Source: an uncultured beta proteobacterium
GTDB lineage: Bacteria > Pseudomonadota > Gammaproteobacteria > Burkholderiales > SG8-39
Direction of reading: 5' to 3'
DNA length: 27,070 nt
Assembly (NCBI GenBank): GCA_902826155.1
Contig: CADEDU010000021.1
Coordinates: forward strand, 64,940-92,009
In this document: positions 1-8,754 of the stretch, piece after piece
Layout: each line of letters starts with the position of its first letter
How positions within the stretch are numbered: position 1 is the first letter of the stretch
Program-made: the position numbers and the translations under genes
The notes under the pieces: model-generated
Seen by the model: the letters and a program-made list of their open reading frames with translations, nothing else
The model's database searches: none
Told to the model about the DNA's origin: nothing

Positions 1-50
1 GGTCGCGAGAATTTTGTTTGAACTCAACGACCTAGCCTGAAGCGGGCGAA

Positions 51-66
51 TGGCACAAATCGTGCG
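51..66 (+). promoter_or_regulatory. sigma-54 (-24/-12) promoter of glnA
   Basis: The sequence TGGCACAAATCGTGCG matches the RpoN consensus TGGCACR-N4-TTGCW with one mismatch in the -12 box. The invariant GG (52-53) and GC (64-65) are separated by exactly 10 nt. Transcription would start near 76-77, giving a leader of about 110 nt before glnA. Nitrogen-regulated glnA genes are classically driven from such a promoter by phosphorylated NtrC, which is encoded just downstream. The NtrC enhancer sites would be expected further upstream. None is visible in the first 50 bases, so they probably lie outside the window. Confidence 0.72.
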
Positions 67-187
67 CTAAGGGGCCTCGCCGGGCTCGGAGCATCGCGAG
101 TGCGTCGTTGTCCGTCGTATCGCTTTTCCACATCAGTCCGCCAGGGACTGCAGTTGCATTCCACAGTCAGAAGAAAGGAGCCATCCA

Positions 188-1603
188 ATGGCGATGTCAG
201 CCGGTGACGTTCTCAAGTTGATGAAAGACAAGGACGTCAAGTTCGTCGACCTGCGCTTCACCGACACCCGCGGAAAAGAGCAGCACGTTACTGTTCCCGC
301 CAAGCATTTCAACCAAGACAAGTTCGATAACGGCCATGCCTTCGATGGCTCCTCGATCGCAGGATGGAAGGGTATCGAGGCCTCGGACATGCTGCTCTAT
401 CCGGACGCGGACTCGGTGCGTATCGATCCGTTTACCGACGAGACCACGCTCAACGTCCAGTGCGACGTGATCGAGCCCTCCACCGGCAAAGGCTACGACC
501 GCGATCCGCGCACCATCGCCAAGCGTGCCGAGGCGTACATGAAGTCGACCGGCCTGGGCGATACCGCCTACTTCGGACCGGAACCCGAGTTCTTCATCTT
601 CGACTCGGTGCGCTGGAACGTCGATATGTCGGGCAGCTACGTCAAGATCGATTCGGAGGAAGCGCCTTGGTCCACCGGCAAGGAGTTCGACGGTGGCAAC
701 ATGGGCCATCGCCCGCCGGTCAAGGGCGGGTACTTCCCGGTTCCGCCGATCGACTCGCTGAACGACATCCGCAACGCGATGTGCCTGGCGCTCGAGGACC
801 AGGGCGTCGAGGTGGAAGTGCATCACCACGAGGTGGCCGCGCCGGGACAGTGCGAGATCGGCACGCTGTTCAACACGCTGGTCAAGCGGGCCGACTGGCT
901 GCAGATCATGAAGTACACGGTGCAAATGGTCGCGGCCTCCTACGGCAAGACCGCGACGTTCATGCCCAAACCGGTGGTGGGTGACAACGGCTCGGGCATG
1001 CACTGCCACCAGTCGGTGTGGAAAGAGGGCAAGAACCTGTTCGCCGGTAACGGCTATGCGGGGTTGTCGGATTTCGCCCTGCACTACATCGGCGGCATCA
1101 TCAAGCACGCGCGCGCATTGAACGCGATCACCAACCCTGGCACCAACTCGTACAAGCGCCTGGTGCCAGGCTTCGAGGCGCCGATCAATCTGGCGTACTC
1201 GGCACGCAATCGCTCGGCGGCTTGTCGCATTCCCTACGTGTCGAATCCGAAGGGTCGGCGCGTCGAAGTGCGCTTCCCCGATCCGACGGCCAATCCGTAC
1301 CTGGCGTTTGCCGCAATGCTGATGGCAGGTTTGGACGGCGTGCAGAACAAGATCCACCCCGGCGATCCGGTCGACAAGAACCTCTACGAACTGCCGCCCG
1401 AAGAGGCCAAGAAGGTGCCCAGCGTGTGCCACTCGCTCGACATGGCGCTCGATTACCTCGATCGCGAACGTGAGTTCCTCACGCGCGGCGGCGTGTTCAC
1501 CAACGACTTCATCGATTCGTACATCGAGCTGAAGATGCAGGAGGTGACGCGGTTCCGCATGACGACCCATCCGGTCGAGTTCGACATGTACTACAGCCTC
1601 TAG
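188..1603 (+). CDS. glnA: glutamine synthetase, type I
   Basis: This cytosolic enzyme makes glutamine from glutamate, ammonia and ATP and is the entry point for nitrogen. Its 471 residues match the usual GSI length. Visible motifs are the N-terminal signature FDGSSIAGW (about 52-60), the ATP-binding region [16 protein letters not shown] (261-276), [10 protein letters not shown] (316-325) and NRSAACRIP (341-349). Tyr400 in the context [10 protein letters not shown] is the expected adenylylation site, so this is a GSI-beta enzyme controlled by GlnE. The ATG at 188 follows a strong AAAGGAG (174-180); an in-frame ATG two codons later is possible. A sigma-54 promoter lies upstream and ntrBC downstream, so expression should respond to nitrogen limitation. 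A perfect 12-bp inverted repeat follows the stop codon. Confidence 0.98.
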   Translation: MAMSAGDVLKLMKDKDVKFVDLRFTDTRGKEQHVTVPAKHFNQDKFDNGHAFDGSSIAGWKGIEASDMLLYPDADSVRIDPFTDETTLNVQCDVIEPSTGKGYDRDPRTIAKRAEAYMKSTGLGDTAYFGPEPEFFIFDSVRWNVDMSGSYVKIDSEEAPWSTGKEFDGGNMGHRPPVKGGYFPVPPIDSLNDIRNAMCLALEDQGVEVEVHHHEVAAPGQCEIGTLFNTLVKRADWLQIMKYTVQMVAASYGKTATFMPKPVVGDNGSGMHCHQSVWKEGKNLFAGNGYAGLSDFALHYIGGIIKHARALNAITNPGTNSYKRLVPGFEAPINLAYSARNRSAACRIPYVSNPKGRRVEVRFPDPTANPYLAFAAMLMAGLDGVQNKIHPGDPVDKNLYELPPEEAKKVPSVCHSLDMALDYLDREREFLTRGGVFTNDFIDSYIELKMQEVTRFRMTTHPVEFDMYYSL

Positions 1604-1641
1604 CCGTATGCGACGGCTGCGACCGGACGTGTAGTCAGGAT

Positions 1642-1678
1642 ATGCAAGGAGGGCTTCAATGCGCACCCCTCCTTGCAT
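1642..1678 (+). terminator. strong hairpin after glnA, no U-tract
   Basis: A perfect 12-bp inverted repeat, ATGCAAGGAGGG (1642-1653) and CCCTCCTTGCAT (1667-1678), flanks a 13-nt loop about 40 nt past the glnA stop. No T-run follows, so it is not a canonical intrinsic terminator. It could stabilise the abundant glnA message, attenuate read-through into the ntrBC genes, or work together with Rho. Confidence 0.5.
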
Positions 1679-1757
1679 CCCTGCACCGGACCGGAACTAG
1701 GCAACACCGCTCGGTCCCTGACGACTGCACGCTCGTGAATTTTTGGTTATCGCTTCT

Positions 1758-1786
1758 TTGTCGCTGCATCTGCATTCGCCTACACT
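1758..1786 (+). promoter_or_regulatory. sigma-70-like promoter for the DUF4124 gene
   Basis: TTGTCG (1758-1763) and TACACT (1781-1786) are separated by 17 nt, the optimal spacing for a housekeeping promoter. Transcription would start near 1793, about 24 nt before the ATG at 1817. It would let the DUF4124 gene, and possibly ntrBC, be expressed independently of the sigma-54 glnA promoter. Confidence 0.5.
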
Positions 1787-1816
1787 CTAGGACCCTTTCC
1801 TGGAGAGTCACTGGCG

Positions 1817-2365
1817 ATGGTCATCAATCGACCTCTGATGCAGAGCATGATCTGCGTGGCGGCCGTGCTGGCCGCGGTCGACGTCGCTTGGGCCCAGAAC
1901 GTGGTCTACCGTTGCGTCGACGATGCCGGGCGCGCGCAGTACACCAATGTGCAAAGCGACGTTTCGGGCCGACCGTGTCAGGTCGTGCAACGCGAGATTT
2001 CCGTTGTTGCTACGCCGAGCGCGGGTACCGCCAAGCCGGCAGCGCCGAGTGCTCAGGCATCGCCCAAGCCGGCCGCAACCACGCCCGGACCGGTTGCTGC
2101 CAGCAACCCGAATCTGCGCGTCGACGGCAATACGCAGCGCAGCCGCGACGACACGCGCCGCAAGGTGCTCGAGGACGAAATGGCGCAGGAAGAGCGCCTG
2201 TTGAACCGGGCGCGCGAGGATCTGTCCGAACAAGAGAAGATTCGCACCGGCGACGAACGCAACTATCAGCGCGTGCTCGACCGGCTCAAGCCGTTCCAAG
2301 ATGCCGTCGAGCGTCACGCCAGGAACGTCGAGGCTCTCAAGAAGGAAATCGCCTCGATTCGTTGA
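1817..2365 (+). CDS. exported DUF4124 domain protein with C-terminal coiled coil
   Basis: The 182-residue product has a likely signal peptide (hydrophobic stretch about 8-22, cleavage near AWA-QN at 26/27). A DUF4124-type module follows (about 28-60; YRCVDDAGRAQYTN is the typical 'Y-W/R-x-D-x-G-x-x-Y-T/S' pattern), then an Ala/Pro/Thr-rich linker (65-100) and a charged helical, probably coiled-coil tail (about 108-182). It should be periplasmic. The function of DUF4124 proteins is not established, though they are abundant in beta- and gammaproteobacteria. The gene sits between glnA and ntrBC, with AGAG upstream of the ATG and its own promoter. Its presence in the nitrogen operon does not by itself show a nitrogen role. 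Confidence 0.85.
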   Translation: MVINRPLMQSMICVAAVLAAVDVAWAQNVVYRCVDDAGRAQYTNVQSDVSGRPCQVVQREISVVATPSAGTAKPAAPSAQASPKPAATTPGPVAASNPNLRVDGNTQRSRDDTRRKVLEDEMAQEERLLNRAREDLSEQEKIRTGDERNYQRVLDRLKPFQDAVERHARNVEALKKEIASIR

Positions 2366-2464
2366 TCGGTCTGGCGCGCGGCAGCTGCACTTCCGCATCT
2401 CGCGCGCTGACCCACGCGCCGTCTTGTTCTGAGCGGTCGCGACGAAAGGACCCCAGCACTACCG

Positions 2465-2498
2465 GCACCTGCGTAAGCGGTGCGAACACCGCAGGTGC
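2465..2498 (+). terminator. hairpin between the DUF4124 gene and glnL
   Basis: GCACCT (2465-2470) pairs with AGGTGC (2493-2498). Inside, GCGGTG (2477-2482) pairs with CACCGC (2487-2492) across a CGAA tetraloop. An alternative fold pairs GCACCTGCG with CGCAGGTGC. Only TTT follows. It lies 30 nt before the glnL start and could attenuate read-through into ntrBC or shape the glnL ribosome site. Confidence 0.4.
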
Positions 2499-2528
2499 TT
2501 TGCGCCACTGCGCGGCGGAGCATCGTCC

Positions 2529-3617
2529 ATGAGCGGCGATGCCAGCCTCGACATGCTTTCCACCGGGGTCATTCTGCTCGATGATGATCTGTGCATCGTC
2601 GAGCTCAACAGCGCGGCCGAGGGCCTGTTTTCCCACTCACGTCGCGGATTGATCGGTCAGTCGTTCACGCGATTCGTCGAAGAGCCGCCGGAGCTGCTGT
2701 CGAAGCTTCACAACGCCATCGAGCAGAACCGCGGATTCTCGGTGCAGGACGTGACGTTGGGCTTCAACGGCACGCCGCGCTGCCACGTCGATTGTCTGGT
2801 CACGCCGATCGAATCCAAGCGCGCTAGGCTGGTGCTGGAGTTGCGCTCGATCGACCAGCAGCGGCGCATCGAGCGCGAGGCGGTACAGCTCTCGCAAAGC
2901 CAGGCCAATCGCGAGCTGATCCGCAACCTGGCGCACGAGATCAAGAACCCGCTCGGCGGTTTGCGCGGCTCGGCGCAGTTGCTCGAACGCGAACTCGATC
3001 GCTCCGATCTGCGTGAGTACACGCAGGTCATCATCAAGGAAGCCGATCGCCTGCAGAGCCTGATGGAGCGACTGCTCTCGCCGCACCGTCTGCCTAAACG
3101 ACAGGCAGTCAACATTCACGAGGTGTGCGAACGCGTGCGCAGCCTGGTGCTGGCGGAGTTCCCCGCCAATATCCGTGTGCGTCGCGACTACGACGTGAGC
3201 TTGCCAGAGCTCTACGGCGATCGCGAACAGCTCATTCAGGTCGTGCTGAACATCGCGCGCAATGCCGCACAGGCGATTCTCGCGCAACCGGCGCTGACTC
3301 AACCTGGAACCATCGTGCTGCGTACGCGTGCAGTCCATCGCGTGACGATCGCTCGAACGCTGCACAAGGTGGTCTGCGATCTGCAGGTGATCGACGATGG
3401 TCCGGGCATTGCCGAATCGATCCGTGAACGCGTGTTCTATCCGCTGGTGTCGGGGCGGCCCGACGGCACCGGCCTGGGACTGACTCTGGCGATGAATTTC
3501 GTCGAGTATCACCGTGGGGTGATCGAGTGCGACAGCCGGCCAGGGCGCACGGTGTTTCGCATCCTGCTGCCGGTGCAGACCGAGAACGTTGTTGCTGAGC
3601 GCGAGGTGGTGCAATGA
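2529..3617 (+). CDS. glnL: nitrogen regulation sensor histidine kinase NtrB
   Basis: NtrB is a cytosolic two-component kinase/phosphatase that phosphorylates NtrC when nitrogen is scarce and is switched by PII. The 362-residue protein has an N-terminal PAS-like domain (about 5-110), then the H-box NLAHEIKNPLGG with the phospho-acceptor His136. The ATPase core follows: N-box around NIARNAAQ (241-248), G1 DDGPGI (289-294) and G2 GTGLGL (313-318). There is no membrane segment, as expected for NtrB. The ATG is preceded by GCGGAG (2515-2520). The gene overlaps glnG by 4 nt (ATGA), so the two are translationally coupled. Confidence 0.96.
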   Translation: MSGDASLDMLSTGVILLDDDLCIVELNSAAEGLFSHSRRGLIGQSFTRFVEEPPELLSKLHNAIEQNRGFSVQDVTLGFNGTPRCHVDCLVTPIESKRARLVLELRSIDQQRRIEREAVQLSQSQANRELIRNLAHEIKNPLGGLRGSAQLLERELDRSDLREYTQVIIKEADRLQSLMERLLSPHRLPKRQAVNIHEVCERVRSLVLAEFPANIRVRRDYDVSLPELYGDREQLIQVVLNIARNAAQAILAQPALTQPGTIVLRTRAVHRVTIARTLHKVVCDLQVIDDGPGIAESIRERVFYPLVSGRPDGTGLGLTLAMNFVEYHRGVIECDSRPGRTVFRILLPVQTENVVAEREVVQ

Positions 3618-5017
3618 AATCGGTATGGGTGGTCGATGACGACCGGTCGATTCGCTGGGTGTTCGAGAAGGCGCTTGGGCGTGAGGGCATCGCGATCCGA
3701 ACGTTCGATGCGGCAAACGATGCGCTGCTCGCGTTGGAGCGCGATACGCCGCAGGTGCTGGTGTCCGACATCCGCATGCCCGGCTCATCGGGTCTGGATC
3801 TGCTCACCCGCGCCAAGCAGCGCTTTCCGAGTCTGCCGGTGATCATCATGACCGCTTACTCCGATCTCGATTCGGCAGTGCAGGCGTTTCAGGGCGGCGC
3901 GTTCGAGTATCTGCCCAAACCGTTCGACGTCGACCGCGCGGTGGAGCTGATCCGCCGTGCCATGTTCGAAGCCGAGCGGGAACAGCGTGTGGCTGAACCC
4001 GAACCGATATCGCACGAAATGCTCGGCCAGGCGCCGGCGATGCAGGACGTGTTCCGCGCGATCGGCCGGCTTGCGCAATCGAGCGCGACGGTGCTGATCA
4101 CCGGCGAATCCGGAACAGGCAAGGAGCTGGTCGCGCGCGCATTGCATCGACACAGCCCGCGAGCAGAGCGGGCGTTCATCGCGATCAACACCGCGGCGAT
4201 GCCCAAGGATCTGCTCGAGTCGGAACTGTTCGGCCACGAGCGCGGCGCGTTCACCGGTGCGCAGAATCTGCGTCGCGGTCGATTCGAACAGGCCGAAGGT
4301 GGCACGCTGTTCCTCGACGAGATCGGCGACATGCCTCCCGACCTGCAAACGCGCCTGCTGCGCGTGCTGGCCGACGGGCAGTTCTATCGCGTCGGCGGAC
4401 AGGCACCGTTGCGCGCCAACGTGCGAGTGATCGCCGCCACGCACCAGGACCTGGAATCCGCGGTCCGCGAGGGGCGTTTTCGCGGGGATCTTTACCATCG
4501 CCTCAACGTGATCCGCCTGCGCTTGCCCGCGCTGCGGCAGCGGCGCGAGGACATTCCAATGCTCGCGCGCCACTTTCTCGCCAAGAGCGCGCGTGAACTC
4601 GGAGTTGACGTGAAGCGCCTCAGCGAAGAGGCGATGCGGTTGTTGTCGCAGCACGATCTGCCGGGCAACGTTCGTCAATTGGAGAATCTATGCCATTGGC
4701 TGACGGTGATGGCGCCCAGCCAGGTGATCGGCGTCAACGACCTGCCGCCCGAGTTCAACGAAGCGCAGCAATCCGGTGCGGGTGACTGGTTGCACGCGAT
4801 CGAGCGTGAAGCGCAGCGCGCGTTGGCCGAGCGCGAGCATGGACTGTTGGATCGCATGACGCGCGGCATGGAGAGCGTACTCATCCGTCGGGCGCTCGCG
4901 CAAACCGGCGGACGGCGGATCGAAGCGGCGACGCTGCTTGGCATCGGACGCAACACGATCACGCGCAAGATCGCGGAACTGCGCTTGGAAGACGCGCCCA
5001 GCGGTTCGACGAAGTAG
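3614..5017 (+). CDS. glnG: nitrogen regulator NtrC, sigma-54 activator
   Basis: NtrC is an enhancer-binding response regulator that drives sigma-54 promoters, including the one seen before glnA. The 467 residues comprise a receiver domain (1-120; acidic Asp8-10, phospho-acceptor Asp52 in SDIRMPG, Thr80, Lys102), then an AAA+ domain (about 138-370) and a C-terminal Fis-type helix-turn-helix (about 430-460, around [20 protein letters not shown]). The AAA+ domain has Walker A GESGTGKE (164-171), the sigma-54 contact loop GAFTGA (211-216) and Walker [10 protein letters not shown] (231-239). All motifs are intact and the length is typical. The start is fixed by the ATGA overlap with glnL. Confidence 0.97.
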   Translation: MKSVWVVDDDRSIRWVFEKALGREGIAIRTFDAANDALLALERDTPQVLVSDIRMPGSSGLDLLTRAKQRFPSLPVIIMTAYSDLDSAVQAFQGGAFEYLPKPFDVDRAVELIRRAMFEAEREQRVAEPEPISHEMLGQAPAMQDVFRAIGRLAQSSATVLITGESGTGKELVARALHRHSPRAERAFIAINTAAMPKDLLESELFGHERGAFTGAQNLRRGRFEQAEGGTLFLDEIGDMPPDLQTRLLRVLADGQFYRVGGQAPLRANVRVIAATHQDLESAVREGRFRGDLYHRLNVIRLRLPALRQRREDIPMLARHFLAKSARELGVDVKRLSEEAMRLLSQHDLPGNVRQLENLCHWLTVMAPSQVIGVNDLPPEFNEAQQSGAGDWLHAIEREAQRALAEREHGLLDRMTRGMESVLIRRALAQTGGRRIEAATLLGIGRNTITRKIAELRLEDAPSGSTK

Positions 5018-5028
5018 GGCGCAAGCCG

Positions 5029-5044
5029 CTGCCCGAACGGGCAG
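5029..5044 (+). terminator. short hairpin after glnG
   Basis: CTGCCC (5029-5034) and GGGCAG (5039-5044) form a 6-bp stem around GAAC, 12 nt past the glnG stop. No T-run follows, so it is at best a weak or Rho-assisted terminator. Confidence 0.3.
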
Positions 5045-5122
5045 GGGCGATTTCGCATGGCGCCGGCCTCGGTGCGATCCCGCTAGGGCCAAATCTCCCG
5101 CATTCCGGGAAATTGTTTCTCT

Positions 5123-5152
5123 TTGCGAAATTTGGTGGGTGACTTCTACAAT
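5123..5152 (+). promoter_or_regulatory. sigma-70-like promoter of aceB with overlapping TTTGCGAAA
   Basis: TTGCGA (5123-5128) and TACAAT (5147-5152) are 18 nt apart. Transcription would begin near 5160, leaving a leader of about 170 nt before the aceB ATG at 5329. The -35 element is part of TTTGCGAAA (5122-5130), which resembles the TTTGC-N-AA core bound by RamB/PccR/ScfR-type acetate and propionate regulators; that link is inference. Confidence 0.5.
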
Positions 5153-5328
5153 GTCCACGGTTGCCTAGTCGGCGAACGTGCGACATTCGGCGCACCATCG
5201 CACTGCAGCATCGCCCAGTCAAGCGTGGCCGTGACGCATCACGGGATCAGCCCCTGGCTGCAGCAGCGGTGACCAGCCAACGCCCGGGCGCAACGACGCA
5301 TGCGCCTCATCACTTCGCAGGAGTTCTC

Positions 5329-6921
5329 ATGAGCACATCCTTGCCCGTCGGAATGGAAATCACCGGTCCGATCACGCCGCAGTTCGCCGAGATTCTCAGC
5401 CCGCAAGCGCTCGCCTTCATTGCCAAGCTGCATCGACAGTTCGAGCCGCGGCGCCAGGAATTACTTGCCCGCCGCGCCGCGCGCCAGAAGGAGTTCGACG
5501 CGGGCAAGCTTCCCGATTTCCTGCCCGAGACCGCGCATATCCGCAACAGCGAGTGGAGCGTCGCGCCTCAGCCGCGCGACATGCTCGATCGTCGCGTCGA
5601 GATCACCGGGCCGACCGACCGCAAGATGGTGATCAACGCGCTCAACTGCGGTGCCTCGACATTCATGGCCGACTTCGAGGACGCCAACTGCCCCACCTGG
5701 CACAACATGATCGACGGGCAGATCAATCTGCGCGATGCGGTGCGGCGCACGATCACGTTCCAGCAGGGCGATCGGATGTACAAGCTCAACGACAAGCCTG
5801 CGGTGCTGATTCCGCGGCCGCGCGGCTGGCACCTCGACGAGAAGCACGTGCGCATCGACGGCAAGCCGGTGTCGGGCGGCGTCTTCGATTTCGCGCTCTA
5901 TTTCTTCCACAACGCCAAGGAGCTGCTGGCACGCGGCTCGGGTCCGTATTTCTATCTGCCCAAGATGGAGTCGCACCTCGAAGCGCGCCTGTGGAACGAC
6001 ATCTTCGTGCTCGCGCAGGACGATCTGGGCGTGCCGCGCGGGACGATCAAGGCTACTTGTCTGATCGAGACCGTTCTCGCCGCTTTCGAAATGGACGAGT
6101 TTCTCTGGGAGATGCGTGACCATTCGGCCGGCCTGAACATCGGCCGCTGGGATTACATCTTCTCGTGCATCAAGAAGTTCCGATCGAATGCCGATTTCTG
6201 CCTCGCCGATCGTTCGCAAGTGACCATGACTGCGCCGTTCATGCGTGCGTACGCGCTGTCACTGGTCAAGACCTGTCATCGACGCAATGCGCCGGCAATG
6301 GGAGGTATGGCCGCGCAGATTCCGATCAAGAACGATCCGGCCGCCAATGAAGCGGCGATCGACAAGGTGCGCCAGGACAAGCTGCGCGAAGTCACCGACG
6401 GTTGCGATGGCACCTGGGTCGCCCATCCCGGTCTGGTGCCGATCGCCAAGGAGATGTTCGACAAGCACATGCCCACACCGAATCAGTACAGCCGCCAGCG
6501 GACCGACGTGAGTTTCGGCGCGAAGGATCTGCTCAACTTCCAGCCTTCGTCACCGATCACCGAAGTGGGTCTGCGCAACAACATCTCGGTGGGCATCCAG
6601 TACCTGGGCGCGTGGCTCGCGGGCAACGGCTGCGTGCCGGTGTTCAACCTGATGGAAGATGCGGCAACCGCGGAAATCTCGCGTTCGCAGATCTGGCAGT
6701 GGATTCGCAGCGAGAAAGGCAGGCTCGATGATGGTCGCAAGGTGACGGTCGAACTGTTCCGCACGTTGCTTGCCGACGAGCTGCCGAAGGTGAAGACCCA
6801 TCTCGGCGAGGCCGCCTGGAACGAAGGCAAGTACGAAGAGGCGGCAACACTCTTCGATCGCATCACCACCGGCGAGTACGTCGAGTTCCTTACTCTCCCC
6901 GCGTACGAGCTGATCGACTGA
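5329..6921 (+). CDS. aceB: malate synthase A
   Basis: This enzyme condenses glyoxylate with acetyl-CoA to malate, the second step of the glyoxylate shunt, and is cytosolic. The 530 residues match the isoform A length. The PROSITE-type signature [16 protein letters not shown] lies at about residues 263-278, and [19 protein letters not shown] in the C-terminal third carries the catalytic acidic region. The reading frame is open back to a TTG at 5161. I place the start at the ATG at 5329 because AGGAG (5319-5323) sits 5 nt upstream and the protein then begins at the usual family position. Isocitrate lyase (aceA) is not in the window. The gene appears monocistronic. Confidence 0.96.
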   Translation: MSTSLPVGMEITGPITPQFAEILSPQALAFIAKLHRQFEPRRQELLARRAARQKEFDAGKLPDFLPETAHIRNSEWSVAPQPRDMLDRRVEITGPTDRKMVINALNCGASTFMADFEDANCPTWHNMIDGQINLRDAVRRTITFQQGDRMYKLNDKPAVLIPRPRGWHLDEKHVRIDGKPVSGGVFDFALYFFHNAKELLARGSGPYFYLPKMESHLEARLWNDIFVLAQDDLGVPRGTIKATCLIETVLAAFEMDEFLWEMRDHSAGLNIGRWDYIFSCIKKFRSNADFCLADRSQVTMTAPFMRAYALSLVKTCHRRNAPAMGGMAAQIPIKNDPAANEAAIDKVRQDKLREVTDGCDGTWVAHPGLVPIAKEMFDKHMPTPNQYSRQRTDVSFGAKDLLNFQPSSPITEVGLRNNISVGIQYLGAWLAGNGCVPVFNLMEDAATAEISRSQIWQWIRSEKGRLDDGRKVTVELFRTLLADELPKVKTHLGEAAWNEGKYEEAATLFDRITTGEYVEFLTLPAYELID

Positions 6922-6941
6922 AGCCTCGCGTGCATCAATGC

Positions 6942-6972
6942 GCACCGCCGGGCCGATCGAGGCAGGCGGTGC
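6942..6972 (+). terminator. hairpin after aceB
   Basis: GCACCGCC (6942-6949) pairs perfectly with GGCGGTGC (6965-6972) across a 15-nt loop, 20 nt past the aceB stop. An overlapping alternative pairs GCCTCG (6923-6928) with CGAGGC (6958-6963). No T-run follows, so terminator function is uncertain. Confidence 0.35.
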
Positions 6973-7125
6973 ACAAACGGTCACGCAGCCCGAAACAATC
7001 CGCACGCGCGTCGTGGCGCAGTGCACGGCGCGCGCCGGGGTGCCGCAGTATCAATCGAGCGTGAGCGCCCTGGCGGAAATCGTCGCGAGGGCCGACTCTC
7101 ACTACAACGACAACGCGCTGCGGCC

Positions 7126-7368
7126 ATGCTCCTCACACTCAAGCACACCTTTCGGTTGAAAACGCGCTCGGGCACGATCGTCGACAACATCGTGATCGCC
7201 GCGCGTGATCGCGCCGATGCCGAGCGACGTCTGCTCATGATGTATCCAGCGGCGCAGATTCTGCAGTGCCAGGTCAAGGACGCGCGTGCCGCGTTTGCGG
7301 CGACTCCGGTGGCAGGCGCCAGCGAATTGCCGAGCTACGAAGAACTCCTGGGCGCGCTCACTGAGTGA
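7126..7368 (+). CDS. small hypothetical protein
   Basis: The 80-residue product is not one I recognise. It starts with a beta-strand-like amphipathic stretch (LLTLKHTFRLKTRSGTIV), then a helical AADAERR-type segment and a short acidic tail (YEELLGALTE). There is no signal peptide, membrane helix or metal motif. The frame is open back to 7021. I prefer the ATG at 7126 because the upstream part reads as low-complexity Arg-rich translation and the conserved-looking protein begins at this ATG. It converges on the ParA gene, overlapping its 3' end by 11 nt. It may be a standalone small fold. Its reality rests on composition and the codon pattern only. Confidence 0.6.
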   Translation: MLLTLKHTFRLKTRSGTIVDNIVIAARDRADAERRLLMMYPAAQILQCQVKDARAAFAATPVAGASELPSYEELLGALTE

Positions 7369-8209
7369 GGGCGCCCGCCGCGGCTGCGTGGGTGTAGTGA
7401 GCGGCACCGGCGGCAAATACGCCATCGGACTCGCTACGAGCCTTACCCGCTTGTCCTGACAGCGCACCGCGCAACTCTTCGAACAACTGCATGTAATCAC
7501 GCGCGCCACGGCTGGCCGGCGCGTGACGAAACACGTCTTTGCGCATGGACGGGCTTTCGGCCAGTGAAGCTGTTTCGGCGATACGGGTGACGCAGACCTG
7601 GGCACCGAAGCGCGCGCGCAACGCCTGCTCCACCGAGTGCGCCATGCGGCGACGAGCATCGAACCGGGTGATGACGACGCGCCGTTCGATCTGGATCTTG
7701 AGCGCGTCTTCGAGCCCGTTGACCGTACGATCGACGCCAAGCGCGCCTTTTAGCGAGAGGTAGTCGCCCGACACCGGGATGAGCACGCTGCGCGTGGTCA
7801 GCAACGCGGCGAGCGTGAGCATGCCGGCAAGCGGCGAGCAATCGCAAATCACCGGACGATTCGGATAGTCGCGTTGCCATGCTTCGACCCGCTTGGCGAG
7901 CACCGACATCGCGTCGCTGCTGCGACCGAACAACGACTCGATCTTGAGCAGCTCAACGTGGGCGGGAACGATGTCGCCCAGCTCCGGCACCGGCACCGCC
8001 AGCGAGGCAAGGCTGCGGCCGTCGGCAAAGGCACCCAGAACCGAGCGTCCGGCCAGCTTCTTGATGCCGAGCGCGTCGGTCAGGTATCCCTGCGGATCGA
8101 GATCGATCCACAGCGGTGCCATGCCATGACGGGAGTAGGCCGCGCCGAGATTGAGCGCAGTGGTGGTCTTGCCGACTCCGCCCTTCTGATTGAAGACGGT
8201 GATTCGCAT
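7358..8209 (-). CDS. ParA-family ATPase, orphan
   Basis: This is a 283-residue MinD/ParA-type P-loop ATPase. The deviant Walker A KGGVGKTTTALNLG lies at about residues 9-22, followed by the switch region WIDLDPQG (35-42) and a Walker B-like VICDCSPLAG around the middle. ParA ATPases position DNA, protein complexes or organelles in the cell. There is no ParB gene, no visible parS repeat and no replication gene nearby, so this is an orphan chromosomal ParA and probably not a plasmid partition gene. The same-strand neighbour upstream (8350-8754) encodes a membrane zinc-ribbon protein, and the 140-nt gap leaves co-transcription open. The C-terminal about 20 residues are Ala-rich and weakly constrained. 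Confidence 0.9.
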   Translation of the reverse strand: MRITVFNQKGGVGKTTTALNLGAAYSRHGMAPLWIDLDPQGYLTDALGIKKLAGRSVLGAFADGRSLASLAVPVPELGDIVPAHVELLKIESLFGRSSDAMSVLAKRVEAWQRDYPNRPVICDCSPLAGMLTLAALLTTRSVLIPVSGDYLSLKGALGVDRTVNGLEDALKIQIERRVVITRFDARRRMAHSVEQALRARFGAQVCVTRIAETASLAESPSMRKDVFRHAPASRGARDYMQLFEELRGALSGQAGKARSESDGVFAAGAAHYTHAAAAGALTQ

Positions 8210-8349
8210 GAGCGTTTTGTAGTCCCGCGGCCGGTGCCGTGCTGTTACCGATTGCGCAGCCGGGTGACCACCGCGTTCCCGGCCGGGACCAAAGTCACGT
8301 TGGCACCATCAACGCCGACAACGACGTGATGCAGGCAGGGCGAGCGCCA

Positions 8350-8754
8350 CTACGAAAGGTGCCACTGATGTCCGCACTTCTTGCACTGGACGCGGATCGT
8401 GACGGGCTGGCTCGCATCGTGCGCCGCGGTTTGACGACCACGGGATTCGACGACTTTGAATAGTCCGTACGCTTCGCAGCGTTCGCACACCGAATGCTCG
8501 GCGTAGCGCTCAGCCTCAGAGAGCAACAACCGAAACTGCTGGAACGAATACAGCGCGATCCAGCTGCCGAGTGCGATCGCGGCAAGCATGCCGAGCGACG
8601 CGAAATTGATCTGACGCAGCTGCACGCTTTCCATCGACGCCGCCACCATGATCATGCAGAGAAAGCAGGTCACGAAGTAGGCATGCGCCTCGATCAACTT
8701 GCGCTCGTACCAGCGGCGAAAACCGAGCTTGTCGATAGCCGGTGCCGGATTCAT
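8350..8754 (-). CDS. two-helix membrane protein with C-terminal zinc ribbon
   Basis: The 134-residue protein has a short basic N-terminus, two predicted membrane helices (about 26-44 and 52-71), an acidic linker and a four-cysteine module. Cys90-x2-Cys93 and Cys124-x2-Cys127 are arranged as a zinc ribbon (CERC and CKKC), ending in GHQW near the C-terminus. I do not recognise a named family. The ribbon would probably face the cytosol. A membrane-anchored zinc ribbon beside an orphan ParA could be an anchor or partner, but nothing in the sequence proves this. The ATG is preceded by GGAGCT on the minus strand. Confidence 0.75.
   Translation of the reverse strand: MNPAPAIDKLGFRRWYERKLIEAHAYFVTCFLCMIMVAASMESVQLRQINFASLGMLAAIALGSWIALYSFQQFRLLLSEAERYAEHSVCERCEAYGLFKVVESRGRQTAAHDASQPVTIRVQCKKCGHQWHLS

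Noticed and set aside
197..1678. A 493-codon minus-strand open frame over glnA
   Set aside because: It mirrors the glnA codon structure and has Arg/His/Val-rich composition. glnA is certain on the plus strand.
2637..3788. A 383-codon minus-strand open frame over ntrBC
   Set aside because: It is antisense to glnL and glnG, which have complete motif sets.
5101..5121. TTCC-G-GGAA inverted repeat before aceB as an operator
   Set aside because: The arms are only 4 bp and match no regulator I can name.
7358..8209. Plasmid or integrated-element partition locus
   Set aside because: There is only a ParA-type gene, with no ParB, parS repeats, replication gene, integrase or attachment site nearby.
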